Origin: Linepithema humile
Lineage: Eukaryota > Arthropoda > Insecta > Hymenoptera > Formicidae
Assembly (NCBI RefSeq): GCF_040581485.1
Contig: NC_090131.1
Location: forward strand, 25,618,532 to 25,682,531
Reading direction: 5' to 3'
Length of the DNA stretch: 64,000 bases
Every line of letters starts with the position of its first letter. The stretch's first letter is position 1. The translations under genes and the position numbers were made by a program. The notes beneath the pieces are model-generated. The model ran no database searches and was not told where the DNA came from. It saw nothing but the letters and a program-made list of their open reading frames with translations. Positions 1 to 14,716 of the stretch are shown piece after piece.

Positions 1-1289
1 GTATTATGACTTATCGGGTTTTGCGGCTAAGAATTTCTAAATATTCGCAGCGAGAGAGCAAGAAATATTCAATTTCGTGTAATATTGATTTTTGAAAACT
101 TTTCATAAATATTATCGAATAAAATTACTTCATGCAAGGTTCAATTAGAGTCCGAAGCTCTTTAAAGATTCTCAAAGAAGACGGGATCAAGCAAAGAAGT
201 GTTAAAGGCAGTGTATTAGCTCTCCCTCTCTCTTATATTTCCACAATTTAATTTCAAAAGTATTAAAAATTACCCAAATAGAATTATTCTGATTGACAAT
301 TGCAAGTTTCATTAGTTTCTATGTAAATCTCCGTTCCTGCGAGCGGGCGAACCGAGGCCGAGGGGCGATTTTTCGCCCGTTCTCACTTCGACCGAGTTGT
401 TACGCCGCTTCCCGTCCTCTCCCGTTCTACGATGAGCGTAATTTTTTTCCTAGAACCTCGATTCGTACGACGGCGCGACCTTAATTACCACACGCCCCGC
501 TGAGAGGAGCACGGCCGGTCTTGCGATGGCTCTATTCCCCTTGCGCTTAGCGCGCGGAATTTTCCGCGCGTGTGAGAAAAAAAATGGCATATGACTGCGC
601 GTAGACGTTATAAATATCACGAGGAAAGCGCTCGACCGCTGTTCGCTTAACACGTTTAACGCTATTTTTTCCTGTTTTGCCCGAAGGTTCTATGATGATA
701 CATATTTTGCTACAGGCTTGTGTCGAACCAGAGCGTGTGCGTAGGAAGTAAGCAATTTCAAAAGAAATTGTAATTCTTGGTAAAAATGCTTAGAGCAATA
801 ATTAAAACGATACTTGGCCGGAACGATTAATTACCCTACTTTGAAAAAGAAAAAAAAATACCTTAGAATAGTTGAAACCGAATTACGTCTTTGTAAACAT
901 TGTAACTTTAATGACTAGTTAATTGGACGAGTTGAAATTTACGATCAGTTGGCAAGTTCAGAGAGTGCTTGTCGGCCGCGAATCGAAATCTAAGCCCTAC
1001 ATATTACACTTGCTGCGTATGGTGGATCTGCTGTATGGGATCTTTAAGCGAAGTGTGTCGAGGGATGACAGAGATCCTCGATAATTTCGTCCACCGCGAC
1101 TGGCAAACATCGCGAAATGCCGGAGGATTAAGAAGAGTGAAAGGGGAGCTCGCGCCGTTATTAAATCGCGGAAGATGATCTCGGTTTCGCTGGAAACAAA
1201 GAGCCTGGGGGTTGCCGGGGGATGAGGGAGCAAAGAAAAAACATATACTATATATAGAGAAACAGAGAGGCTTCCCGACTGTCATGACA
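1..1289. other. Noncoding mosaic, no gene seen
   Basis: An AT-rich start (1-300) is followed by a CpG-dense patch (about 330-650), AT-rich DNA (650-960) and mixed sequence. Short open frames on both strands overlap in the GC-rich parts and show no domain, signal peptide or splice context. I see no gene here. Confidence 0.6.
551..570. repeat. 20-bp perfect GC-rich palindrome
   Basis: The sequence cgcgcggaattttccgcgcg reads as a 9-bp perfect inverted repeat around a central TT. It sits inside the CpG-dense patch. It could extrude as a hairpin or bind a dimeric factor; no function can be assigned. Confidence 0.8.
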
Positions 1290-1631
1290 ACGGAAGCGTG
1301 CCCAGAGCGGAGTGTCTTCGGAGCGGCTAGTTCAATTTATCGGTGTTGTCCTTTTCTCCCTCGCCCGGGCTTCCTCTCCGTCTCATTCTCCTTCCCGCCG
1401 CACCGCCGTGGTTTCAGAGGAACGACGGGGTGGAGGGGGTGCCCAGGAGGGTTCTGTCCATCCTTTGTATCGTCGAGCAATTACGACCTACCCCACGAAT
1501 ACGAGCCATATGTGAATATACGCCCCCCCTCTACTTCCCACCCCAATTCGATCTATTCCACCGTCTATCCTTCTCTTCCCTCTCGTCGTCCGCCCTTCTG
1601 TCTCTCTATTTTTCTCTCTTCCACTTTCTTC

Positions 1632-1636
<5 letters not shown>

Positions 1637-1693
<57 letters not shown>
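1637..1693. repeat. (CT)n microsatellite, about 57 bp
   Basis: An uninterrupted TC/CT dinucleotide run sits inside a wider pyrimidine-rich stretch (about 1340-1710). It accounts for the long open frames on both strands here, which read as Ser/Leu on plus and Arg/Glu on minus. The run is also a potential GAGA-factor target. Confidence 0.97.
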
Positions 1694-1700
<7 letters not shown>

Positions 1701-2244
1701 CCTCTCCCGCGCCTGTTACCGCGGCGCGGACGTCATTTCGTGCTCCGTGGGGTTGCAAATGCATCCGCGATGACGGCCGCGTACTCCCAGAATGACTGAT
1801 GAACTGCAACGGCGTTCCTTCTGCCTTATAGGCGTGTACAGGACGTTTCAATTACGCGGCGAGCAATGGAGTCTCTTATACCAGCTCTCTCTCTCCCTCT
1901 CTCTTCCTTTTTCTCTCCGGTCGTGCATCCGCAGTCTCTTGTCTCCTTTCCCGACATTCCCGTTTCCTTCTCGCTTCTTTCCTTGACTGCACTTGCGGCC
2001 AAGTGCGGGGGATGGAGGAGAGTCACGCAGTCGATGACACATGTAAAGGAAAGCGGAATGAGGGTAGGGTGGCGGAGAGGGGAGAGAGAGAAAGAAAGAG
2101 AGGAATTTATTATTATGTCCCAGGGCGTGCGCTGCCCCCTCGGAACAATATGCTGTAGCCGCGAGAAATGAAAAAGTAGACGCGAGCGCGGTTGGGTAAT
2201 TGGATAAAACTCATCGTGCATGCGAGCGCGGCGCGATGCGGCGC

Positions 2245-2262
2245 GCCGCCGCCGCCGCCGCC
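2245..2262. repeat. (GCC)6 microsatellite
   Basis: Six GCC units lie in a CpG-rich island at about 2160-2530. The run encodes poly-Ala in one plus-strand frame, but no gene context supports translation. Confidence 0.9.
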
Positions 2263-2330
2263 ACCGCTGTGACGGAAAAACTCTCGAATCCGGAAGAAAC
2301 GTCGCGTTTCGCAGCGCGGCTGGGTTATTT

Positions 2331-3419
2331 CGCCGCGGCTAATTCTATATATTTTTTTTCGCAGACGAGCGCATTCTGCGCGATCAAGGGACGCAATTAT
2401 GCGTCCGAATGTAAAGCGGAGTTATTAAGAGCCGCGAATTCACGACGCGCTTCGCGTTTATTTCGACGGTTGTCGACGCGAGTCGAGAGATATCCCCGGT
2501 GTTTATCAGAGCACGCCGCCACTCTCATTTCAATCGTCGATGGGAAGCAGTGTTGTAATATATTGAACATTGATAGACGGAAACGATTACAAAGGCTTCG
2601 CTGAAATGAGCTGTAAAAAAAAAAAGATGGGAGATTGCTCCGATTTGGTGTAGACGGCATCAAAGACCTTGCTGTTTGCACGAATTATTTAATGAAACAT
2701 TTTATAACGCGATAGATTTAGACGGTTTGGGAAAACAATGCCAGTTAAACCAGTTTAAGCGCTGAGCACGTGTCCAGATAACCATTGAATGCGCCATATT
2801 GTTACACTTCGGAATACAAATCGGAATGTTGTTTTTGGATGCAAACACTCGCAGCTCGCTAAAAACGCACTTTCATTGTAGTCGACAGCGCGACACGGTC
2901 GCGATGAACGAAATGAACATTTAAAGCGTCATAGAAGGTCGTTGACCGGATTAAAAATGTCCGTGAAATTGGATCGACTTGGTTCACGTCGGAATTTAGG
3001 ACACGCGCATGCTGCAATCGGCGCAACAACCTGCCAAAGCGAGCACGCGTGTCGCGAGCGCGTTCTCCAACAGAAATTCTGGACCCAATGACAACTGATA
3101 TCAATGTCCGGCAAACCGGTGTCTGTAGCGCGGTTAAGTGGATCAAACTAATCTATTCGCGACTTAATTGATGATTTAAGTTACGAGTTGAGTAACATAT
3201 AGTTTACATGCTTTTAATAACGCATTTAATATTGCTAATTAAATTCAATAAATATATATCTTATGGGTTTCATTAGTTATCATTAGTTTCTCTAACAGGA
3301 TAATAATTTAAAATTTGTGAAGATTTACATATAACATTTTTCTCAAAATTAATTTATGCTAAACACTACGATAAAAATTTGTAAATAGTCATGTTTGTAG
3401 ATGTATAAATTTCGTATAA
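2331..3419. other. Noncoding, no gene seen
   Basis: CpG-rich sequence (to about 3150) grades into AT-rich sequence (3160-3420). Only short overlapping open frames occur. Nothing in it is recognised. Confidence 0.55.
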
Positions 3420-3439
3420 TTTTTTTTTTTTTTTTTTAG

Positions 3440-3544
3440 ATTGCCACACATCACCGGATTCATAATATATGAATTGTTTCATAAAGGTGCGCATGAAAAA
3501 TCATCAAAACGGTGCTATGTTAATGGAGAATGTTACGGAACAAG
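3440..3544 (+). other. Candidate internal exon, 105 nt
   Basis: A run of about 18 T residues ends in AG at 3438-3439 and is followed by 105 nt that end at CAAG before GTACGT (3545). One frame is open throughout: one leading base, 34 codons and two trailing bases. The peptide includes ITGFIIYELF and, near its end, KRCYVNGECYG, with two cysteines spaced C-x5-C. The other two frames have stops. The acceptor is strong and the donor good, so this reads like a symmetric cassette exon of a plus-strand gene. I do not recognise the protein. A 34-codon open stretch is not rare by chance, so it remains a candidate only. Confidence 0.25.
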
Positions 3545-6500
3545 GTACGTAATTAGCGACGCTTATGCAGTTATTGCCAGTGGCTTCAAGGTGGTATATT
3601 AATCTATATTTATCGGGGGAGAGGTAATAATAACGGCAAACAAGTTCTCCTTTCATTTCTTCGAAGCATAAATTGCTTTTTCAGACGCGCTGAGCTCAGC
3701 GTTACGTTAGTAGAGACGAAATATGATCAAATCTGTTAAACGAATATGACGCATAATTTATTTCATTGCTGCGATCTATATTCACTAAATTGACGCAAAT
3801 AATAAACGTTTCTTTTTAATTTTCTGAAGTCTAAATTTGCTAACATTTTTTTTTCAACTTGTTTGAATTTCTTCTTCGTTCGAATCCAATTGTTACGAAA
3901 TCGTTACGTAATATCATTAATTAAAAAATGATATTGAATGTCTTGTGATCGTCGCGAAGCAGTGAAACTTAGGAACATTCGCTGAAATTCACCACCTTGT
4001 ACTGCGATCGCTGCACCTGCCGTCATTAAGCGTGCATGCGTGCGGGGAAAAAAGAATGATTATTACATCGGCATAGGCAGAGCGTGAGCATTAATATACT
4101 ACGGAGAACGCACGCCGACCCGGCATTGCGTTCGTGTTCCTAAGGTCAGTCCGTATTACCCGGCCAATAATAATGATAAATAACGCCACGCGTAAGTTTA
4201 AGTCTCTCTCCACGGCATATTTTGGTTATTCCCCCTTCACGAACACGCGCGGCACAGCGCGCAAAGTGGAAAAGGGATGGCGGAGTCTACCTTCCCTCCG
4301 GCGCACGCATAATCTATTTAAAAAAATTAAGCGTGCTCGTGTTTTCTCATAAATTCACAACTGCTTTTCTCACGATAGACGTGTAAATAATACAACGTAA
4401 ACATCATTATGTATTATTGCAAATTATATACCACAAAAATCAGAAATCATAAACAACGCACTCCCTCGCTTTCAGAATATACGGCACGTTGTTTACTGAC
4501 ATTGCGGAAGGACACGAATTGGCGTTTTTACTTTTCGCAGCGCGACCGTGATACCGCGTAGCCACATGTATCGTGTGCATTTTTACACGATTATTGGCAA
4601 ACATGCGTTATCTGCTATCGCCAACACTTCCCGAGCATATCAATGTTTATAATCCACTCATAGTGCATATCTTGGCCGTTGCATAGTAGCCAGGACATGC
4701 GTGTACGTGAACCAAAGGCAATGCACACAGACACTGTGTGCCATTGTGGCCGGCGGGAGATCACCGGCGATCGGAATACAGCAAAAATCTATCAAATTCT
4801 CGGCGCGACATCGGAAAACGACGCGAAACCAGTTTGGTCGGTTCGAATGACCGGGTTGGTTCGAGCGAACCTGAACTACCGGCGGACTGCCCGTAGGAAA
4901 GGGGCCAAGGGGAGGAGGGAAAGAGAGTGCAGCGAGGGACAGAAGGGGGAGATCGAGATAGGCAGAAGGTACTGACCTACCGCCAGGTTGATGCGCGCGT
5001 GTACTCGAACACGTCGGTACACAATTTATGACGACGCACGTAAAATTACATTTTATTTTAATTACGCCGTGATCGTCCTACAAATTCTATCGAGAAACCT
5101 TTCCTGTCGCGCATGATGATACGATATACCTTTGATAATAATGTTATTAACTTTTGCTATCAGATTAAATTAGTCGAAAGCAATGTATTTGTTAGATCAA
5201 AAACAAAAACAATAAATTTTGAAAAAGTTTATTTGTATTAAAGATTAGAGACAAAGAAACTTGAAATTGGAAATTAATTAACTTGTTTGAGATAAAAAAG
5301 TTGGATTATTTCTAAGTAATTTCGTCGTATCGAAATAAGATATCGAAAGCATTTTTAATTTGATAAGTAACAAAATGTCTGAAAAAGAATATTGGCACTT
5401 TTTTATCATTTTATCGGAACATCCATTCATACACCAAACACTTGAAATGATTCCCTCTAATCTCCAGTTTTTTATGAACGCAAGTACCCTGAAATTCCGT
5501 TAAGCGGACAGCCCATGGACTTTGTTTCAGCGCGTTTGGTTCAGGGCGGTCGCGCGCGTACGCGCGTCGAAACGGGTTTGAAATCATTGAGAACCCGGCG
5601 GCCTGGGCCGGTCGTCGGCCGACAAAAAGTGGGAGCTCACGCACGGCTGTTCATCGACCGTGATGAGAGAAGAGGAGAGCGCTCGCGGATGGTAATGAAA
5701 GGGGGGGAACGGGGACGAACGGGGACGAGATCGGGGCCCAGAGACCGGGGGACCGCGCGCGAGAGGCAGAATAATCCGGACCCGGCGCATCTCTCCCTCT
5801 CTCTTTCGTATACGGTGTATGTGGAAAGTTTCGCCGACATTAGCCATCCTGTGCCGAATGCGAGTGCCGTTCTATCGTTGCAGGTCATGAGATGTCCCCG
5901 CGATCCGACTTTTCGTCGAGTGACACGGATCTCGCGCGAGAGTAGAGATCGAACGATCGTGTAGCTGCGAGACTCAATTGAACGGCGGCGCGTCGCCGAA
6001 CGTCGTGTTGCCCCTCTCTATTGCCTTTTATTGCGGTCGACTGCATCATCAACTTGCGAATCGTTTTTATGAGGTCTCGCTACCGATGTATAGCTTTTTC
6101 TGTGGTGTCTCTCTTGCGCAACTTAGCCAGGTGCACAATACAGAAGATGGTTCAAAAGTCACATATTTTCTCTCACACTCGGATCAATGTAGAAGGATAC
6201 GGCGATTATGATAATAACAACATTTAAATGTGTGTAATAAAAATTTATACCTTGCTTAATTTTTTAAATTTACTTCAATAGGACTCTACTCGCTTGTTAC
6301 ACTTGATTATATCTTTACGAAGACTTTTTGATCGTACTTCAATTTAAATATTTTCCAAATCGTAGGAAAAAAACATAGCAATAATATTACAAGCGCGTCT
6401 AAAAAAGGAAAAAAATTATGAAATAAATGCCGCCGATACGTCGACATCCGTTCACGGCGGCATTTATAAACCGTTCATCGCGTGCGTCGATGCACCGCGG

Positions 6501-7853
6501 TGAGTGGAGGGACGAAAGGAAGAGAGGGCCGAGACGAAAGGAGGGAGAGGAGGCGCCCGATCAGCGGAGATGCATGCGAAAAAAGGCAAAATTACGTAAA
6601 CATCTTGCGAACGGCGATTACCACACACTTGGACTAGCAGCTCGGCGTTCACCTCTATTCGTGCCGTCTGAAAGAGACTGCTGCTGCTGCCGCTGCAGCT
6701 GCATCGCGGCCTCCGCGCGCATAATCGCTGAGGTGACCACACGTCCCTCTTTAAACGCGACAGTCCCATTTTTAGACAATAGATTCGATAATATTGCTTA
6801 TGCACGACGCGCAAATATCTTCGCAGCAACGATAAGTTCGCAATTCACTCTTACTCTCTCGAGAAGGAACGCGAAATTTTAACGAGATGAAATTAATTTA
6901 ACAAAGAAGTCGCTGAGAGCTAACAAAGAAAATATTTTGCGAACAAAATATTAATCTCGGTGATTATATCGGCAAAAATATTCCGTAACTGGTTCTCAAA
7001 AATCTATTTCTTTTTTCAATCAATCGAAAGGGAGACAGAGACTTGAAAGAAGTCGCGTGCGAGCGGTTGCTGAAATTGGACCGATCATTGCGAAAGCGCC
7101 GCATGCTGTTGCGGCGAGGCTGTCGCATCGCGTCGCGGCGCTTAGCATGCGATAAATATTAATGCGCCTCGCTCGCTCGCGCAAATATTTGCGATCGGCG
7201 AGTGCATTAGGACAATGATAATTATTGGTCTACTTGATCGCGACGAGCACGAGACCCGCTGCCTCGCGTCAGTACGTATCCTTCTAGCGATCGATCGTGA
7301 TCGTGGTTGCATTAACCTTCGCCATCTCCCCCGGTGCATCGAATATACGATGAAAGGAAATGTTGGTTTCAAGTAGATTCATCGCGAGTGGCGTGATTGT
7401 TCAGCAGTAAAAGTGTTCTATTAAAGAACATTGTAATCGTGAAGATTTGTGCCAAGGACCTTTCATTTTTTATGCATGATTAATCAATTTTGTCGATATA
7501 AACATAAAGGAAATACATGTGATTTTAATTTATTGTAAGTGCGATTAAAAATGCGTATATAAATGCAAACGTCTGTTGAACTGACAATGAAAAAATATAT
7601 GTTCTATTGATATTGCGAGAGAATAAGTTGACAGAATATTAACATGATTATTTTGAAAACTTTACGATAAAGTAAAGTTTCAACAATATAAATTTTTAAT
7701 TTTGCTAATCATAAATTCGTTATGATACATTCGAGAGATTAGACCTGTGTTATCGAAAGTAGCCATTTTTGCGTCACCATTCCATCCAAATACACCGATA
7801 TTCTCACGACGAGCGGTAGGGCCGCTTAGAAAGGGGATCCTCGTTGGCGTACT
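3545..7853. other. Noncoding mosaic, no gene seen
   Basis: The stretch is AT-rich with CpG-dense patches near 4640-5000, 5500-6010, 6430-6730 and 7060-7400. A short 10-bp tandem repeat (unit cggggacgaa) lies at about 5709-5729. Open frames in the patches overlap on both strands and are rich in Arg/Ser/Pro, as expected of CpG-rich noncoding DNA. Confidence 0.55.
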
Positions 7854-7915
7854 ACGATTGGCCGCCTAAATCCACGGCTATGTTTAGCCGCCCGGGCCCC
7901 TCCTGTTTAGAAGGG
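7854..7915 (+). promoter_or_regulatory. Promoter-like repeated element, copy 1
   Basis: This 62-bp block recurs at 8640-8703. Both copies begin with cgattggccg, which contains an inverted CCAAT box (ATTGG), and both end with the identical 20-mer gcccctcctgtttagaaggg. Between these the copies share a ctaaat block and a cggctayg block with small indels. In this copy a full CRE palindrome follows 2 bp downstream instead of a TATA box. Keeping the two ends intact while the middle drifts is what a factor-binding module would show. The function is inferred. Confidence 0.5.
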
Positions 7916-7917
7916 TA

Positions 7918-7925
7918 TGACGTCA
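7918..7925. promoter_or_regulatory. CRE palindrome TGACGTCA
   Basis: A perfect 8-bp cAMP-response-element consensus lies immediately after copy 1 of the promoter-like repeat. CREB/ATF-family bZIP dimers bind this motif. Chance occurrence in 64 kb is plausible, but the placement next to the repeated module makes it worth marking. Confidence 0.4.
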
Positions 7926-8639
7926 CCGGTTGTAGCGCGAAGGCCAAGCGTTGTGAAGCGCCGCGAGAGAGGGAGAGACGCGCGCGGCCCGTTACACGCG
8001 CGGCTCGTTTTTCAGGAATTTTAAAAGCGATAGTCTTCCAAATGGCTAATATAATTTTTTATACGATATATCTCCAATATGCGATAATAAAATGTTAAAA
8101 TATACGTTCCGACATATTTTGTTGCCGCATCTAAACGCAATTCCACTGTGTTAATTCTCTTGAAAAGTTGAATTGTATAATGCTCATAATTAATCACCTT
8201 GCACAATTTGAGGGGATTACCTAGAATTGTTTGCATATTACAACAAGTCTGTAAGAGAGATAGAGAGAGAGAGTAATTCGCATAAATTGCGGATTATTAA
8301 AATTTGCAACGTGAGGATGTAATCTGCCCGGTCGGGTAATGATCGGAAAACGCGAGAGTATATTTAATTTTACATTTATTCCATAAATTGATATAAATTA
8401 TGTTATTTAATTTAATTTGCAGAGACTCTTCTCAATACGCATTTATTTTATAGATTTATAGCGAGAATATAAATCATATGAATCATTCTCGTAGAAAAAA
8501 AAGCGCTCTCTTTTTAATGATAATATTTATCCGTTCAAAGCGCACGGCAGAAGTGCGCGTATCTTCTTCTCCATTTTTCATATGCGTGATCACCATTTTA
8601 GGCACCGCCGAAGAAGGAACCACGCAGCACTAACGCGAC

Positions 8640-8703
8640 GCGATTGGCCGTCTAAATATCTGCGGCTACGCTCGGTCGTTTAGGCCCCTCCTGTTTAGAA
8701 GGG
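8640..8703 (+). promoter_or_regulatory. Promoter-like repeated element, copy 2
   Basis: This is the second copy of the module at 7854-7915, 786 bp downstream in the same orientation. It again has the inverted CCAAT box at its start and the identical 20-base end block. A TATA box follows 9 bp after its end, so this copy resembles a complete core-promoter arrangement for a plus-strand transcript starting near 8740-8750. No open frame or known small RNA follows, so any product would be a noncoding RNA or a 5' exon. Confidence 0.5.
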
Positions 8704-8712
8704 CCTCGTGCC

Positions 8713-8720
8713 TATAAAAG
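8713..8720 (+). promoter_or_regulatory. TATA box TATAAAAG
   Basis: A canonical TATA box sits in the context cctataaaagcgc, just downstream of the conserved 20-mer. By the usual 25-30 bp spacing it predicts a start near 8740-8750. Copy 1 of the module lacks an equivalent TATA box. Confidence 0.45.
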
Positions 8721-13113
<4,393 letters not shown>

Positions 13114-13194
13114 ACTTACTGCCGGCTTAATGACTTCGGCGAATAGCCTCGCCCGCGACGTTGCCTCGGCTAAATGAAGGGAACGGCTCTTATA
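13114..13194 (-). promoter_or_regulatory. Candidate TATA promoter and short first exon
   Basis: On the minus strand a TATA-like TATAAGAG lies at 13187-13194. About 70 bp downstream is the strong splice donor GCCGGCA|GTAAGT, with the GT at 13118-13119 and the exon ending at 13120. Spacing predicts a start near 13160 and a first exon of roughly 40 nt with no ATG. This could be a noncoding first exon of a leftward gene. The acceptor is not identified, and either motif alone could occur by chance. Confidence 0.25.
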
Positions 13195-14630
13195 GCGACG
13201 TAGACAGCACACAGTTTTCCTAAGCGCTGTTTAGTGGAGATAAAACACTCTGTATATAGTTAAACTCACTATCTCCTCGCTTGAAAGTGGACAAAATTTT
13301 CAACCTGTTTAGAATATTATTAATATTCTTCTCCTTTAATTGCTATTACTATTATTATTTAAAAATGTATTTCAAGTTTAAAGGTTTTTCTTTGATGAAA
13401 TACTAGTAAATATTATCTTCTTTCTATGCAAATAAAACGCGATTATATATTTATGGAAACAGGCGAAGATAACATTTCGAGTGTGCAAGAATATAATAAG
13501 GCATAAAAAATATTGTAGAAATTTTGTCGCATGAATTAATTCTTATATTAATCTTTACTGCATTTCGATTGGTCGTTACGGCACCTTTGACCGATCGAGT
13601 TTGCATCGAGACCTTGGCAAAAGTCCTCAAGCTCGGACGGTGATCGAGTTTGGAACTTGAAGTAAGCGCGCAGAAGTGCAATAGTTACCGATTCGTGAGC
13701 GAGCAGAGTCATTCTCTCTAATGGGCGTCCACAAGTGATCGTTTCGTCACTCGTGCGATTTGCAATAGCTGCGATAATAATGCGCGCGTCAGAACCGGTT
13801 TCGTTTTCTATTATGTGCATCGCCAACATATAAAAGAATAAGAATTGTCAGTAACTACATATTGACGGGCGAGGGACGCTGCAAACAATCATGAGTGAGA
13901 AAATAAGCATCTTAATGTGCTATCAACATCGGTTTTCGATTCACGATTTCAGACTTTTCAAACGCTACAGTAAAAATTTAAAATGCCGAAAATAAATTTT
14001 ATTTACAGATCACAATTCAATTGTTTATCGAATTATTAATTTAATTTTAGAATTTATTTTATTTTCAAAGATTTAAATAAACAACAATTTTTACCTTTAT
14101 CAAATAAACTAGTTAGGCAATTTTATTCCCAAAATACATTTCAAATGTGTATATATATATATATTAAATTATTGAAAATATTTTTATACTATTAAAATTT
14201 TAAATTAAAATCTGTTTCCGATGTAACTAAATTAAACTATAAAAAATTTTGCCTTTAATGTAATGTTGCCTTTTCAATTCATAGTAATGTTTTTCATTGC
14301 GTTTCCGACAAAAATGAATACGTGATAAATTCCCTCATTTCGATACGTTGCCGCGTCGCTAATCAAGATCAAGCCGCGGGGAAAATGCAGGTAGTAGGGA
14401 ATGCAAGACGGTCATCGATCTTGAAAAACCGCCGGCGGGTGGAGGCAAGGCTTAGGGCCTGGTTTTTATCGGGACGACCGGTCGCCGCTTTTCGCGGAAT
14501 CGCGATAAACGGCGCCGTCTGAAATATCTGATTTAATTGCGCCGGGATCGCGAGGCAGACAAAGATCGGCAGCGTGCAGAGCGCCGGTCGCACTTAATTA
14601 CCCCGGCCGTATTCTTTCGCCGCGGATCCT
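13195..14630. other. Noncoding, no gene seen
   Basis: AT-rich overall (especially 13210-13560 and 13850-14330, with a short TA run near 14149-14164), with CpG-richer parts at 13560-13830 and 14340-14630. No supported gene. Confidence 0.55.
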
Positions 14631-14663
14631 CTTCGCAGCATCTTCGCAGCATCTTCGCAGCAT
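14631..14663. repeat. 11-bp tandem repeat, 3 copies
   Basis: The unit cttcgcagcat is repeated three times exactly, followed by a degenerate partial copy. It is a local minisatellite in a CpG-rich patch. Confidence 0.9.
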
Positions 14664-14689
14664 TTCTGCGACGGAGGGGGAGAAAGAAC

Positions 14690-14716
14690 GAGAGAGAAAG
14701 AGAGAGAGAGAGAGAG
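14690..14716. repeat. GA microsatellite
   Basis: A short GA tract with one AAAG interruption. It explains the Arg/Glu-rich frame on plus and the Ser/Leu-rich frame on minus. Confidence 0.9.

Noticed and set aside
1212..1799. 195-codon plus-strand frame
   Set aside because: Its C-terminal part is Ser-Leu repeat from the CT microsatellite, and the rest is pyrimidine-rich low complexity.
3878..3900. tRNA B-box-like gttcgaatcc
   Set aside because: No A box or cloverleaf could be drawn around it.
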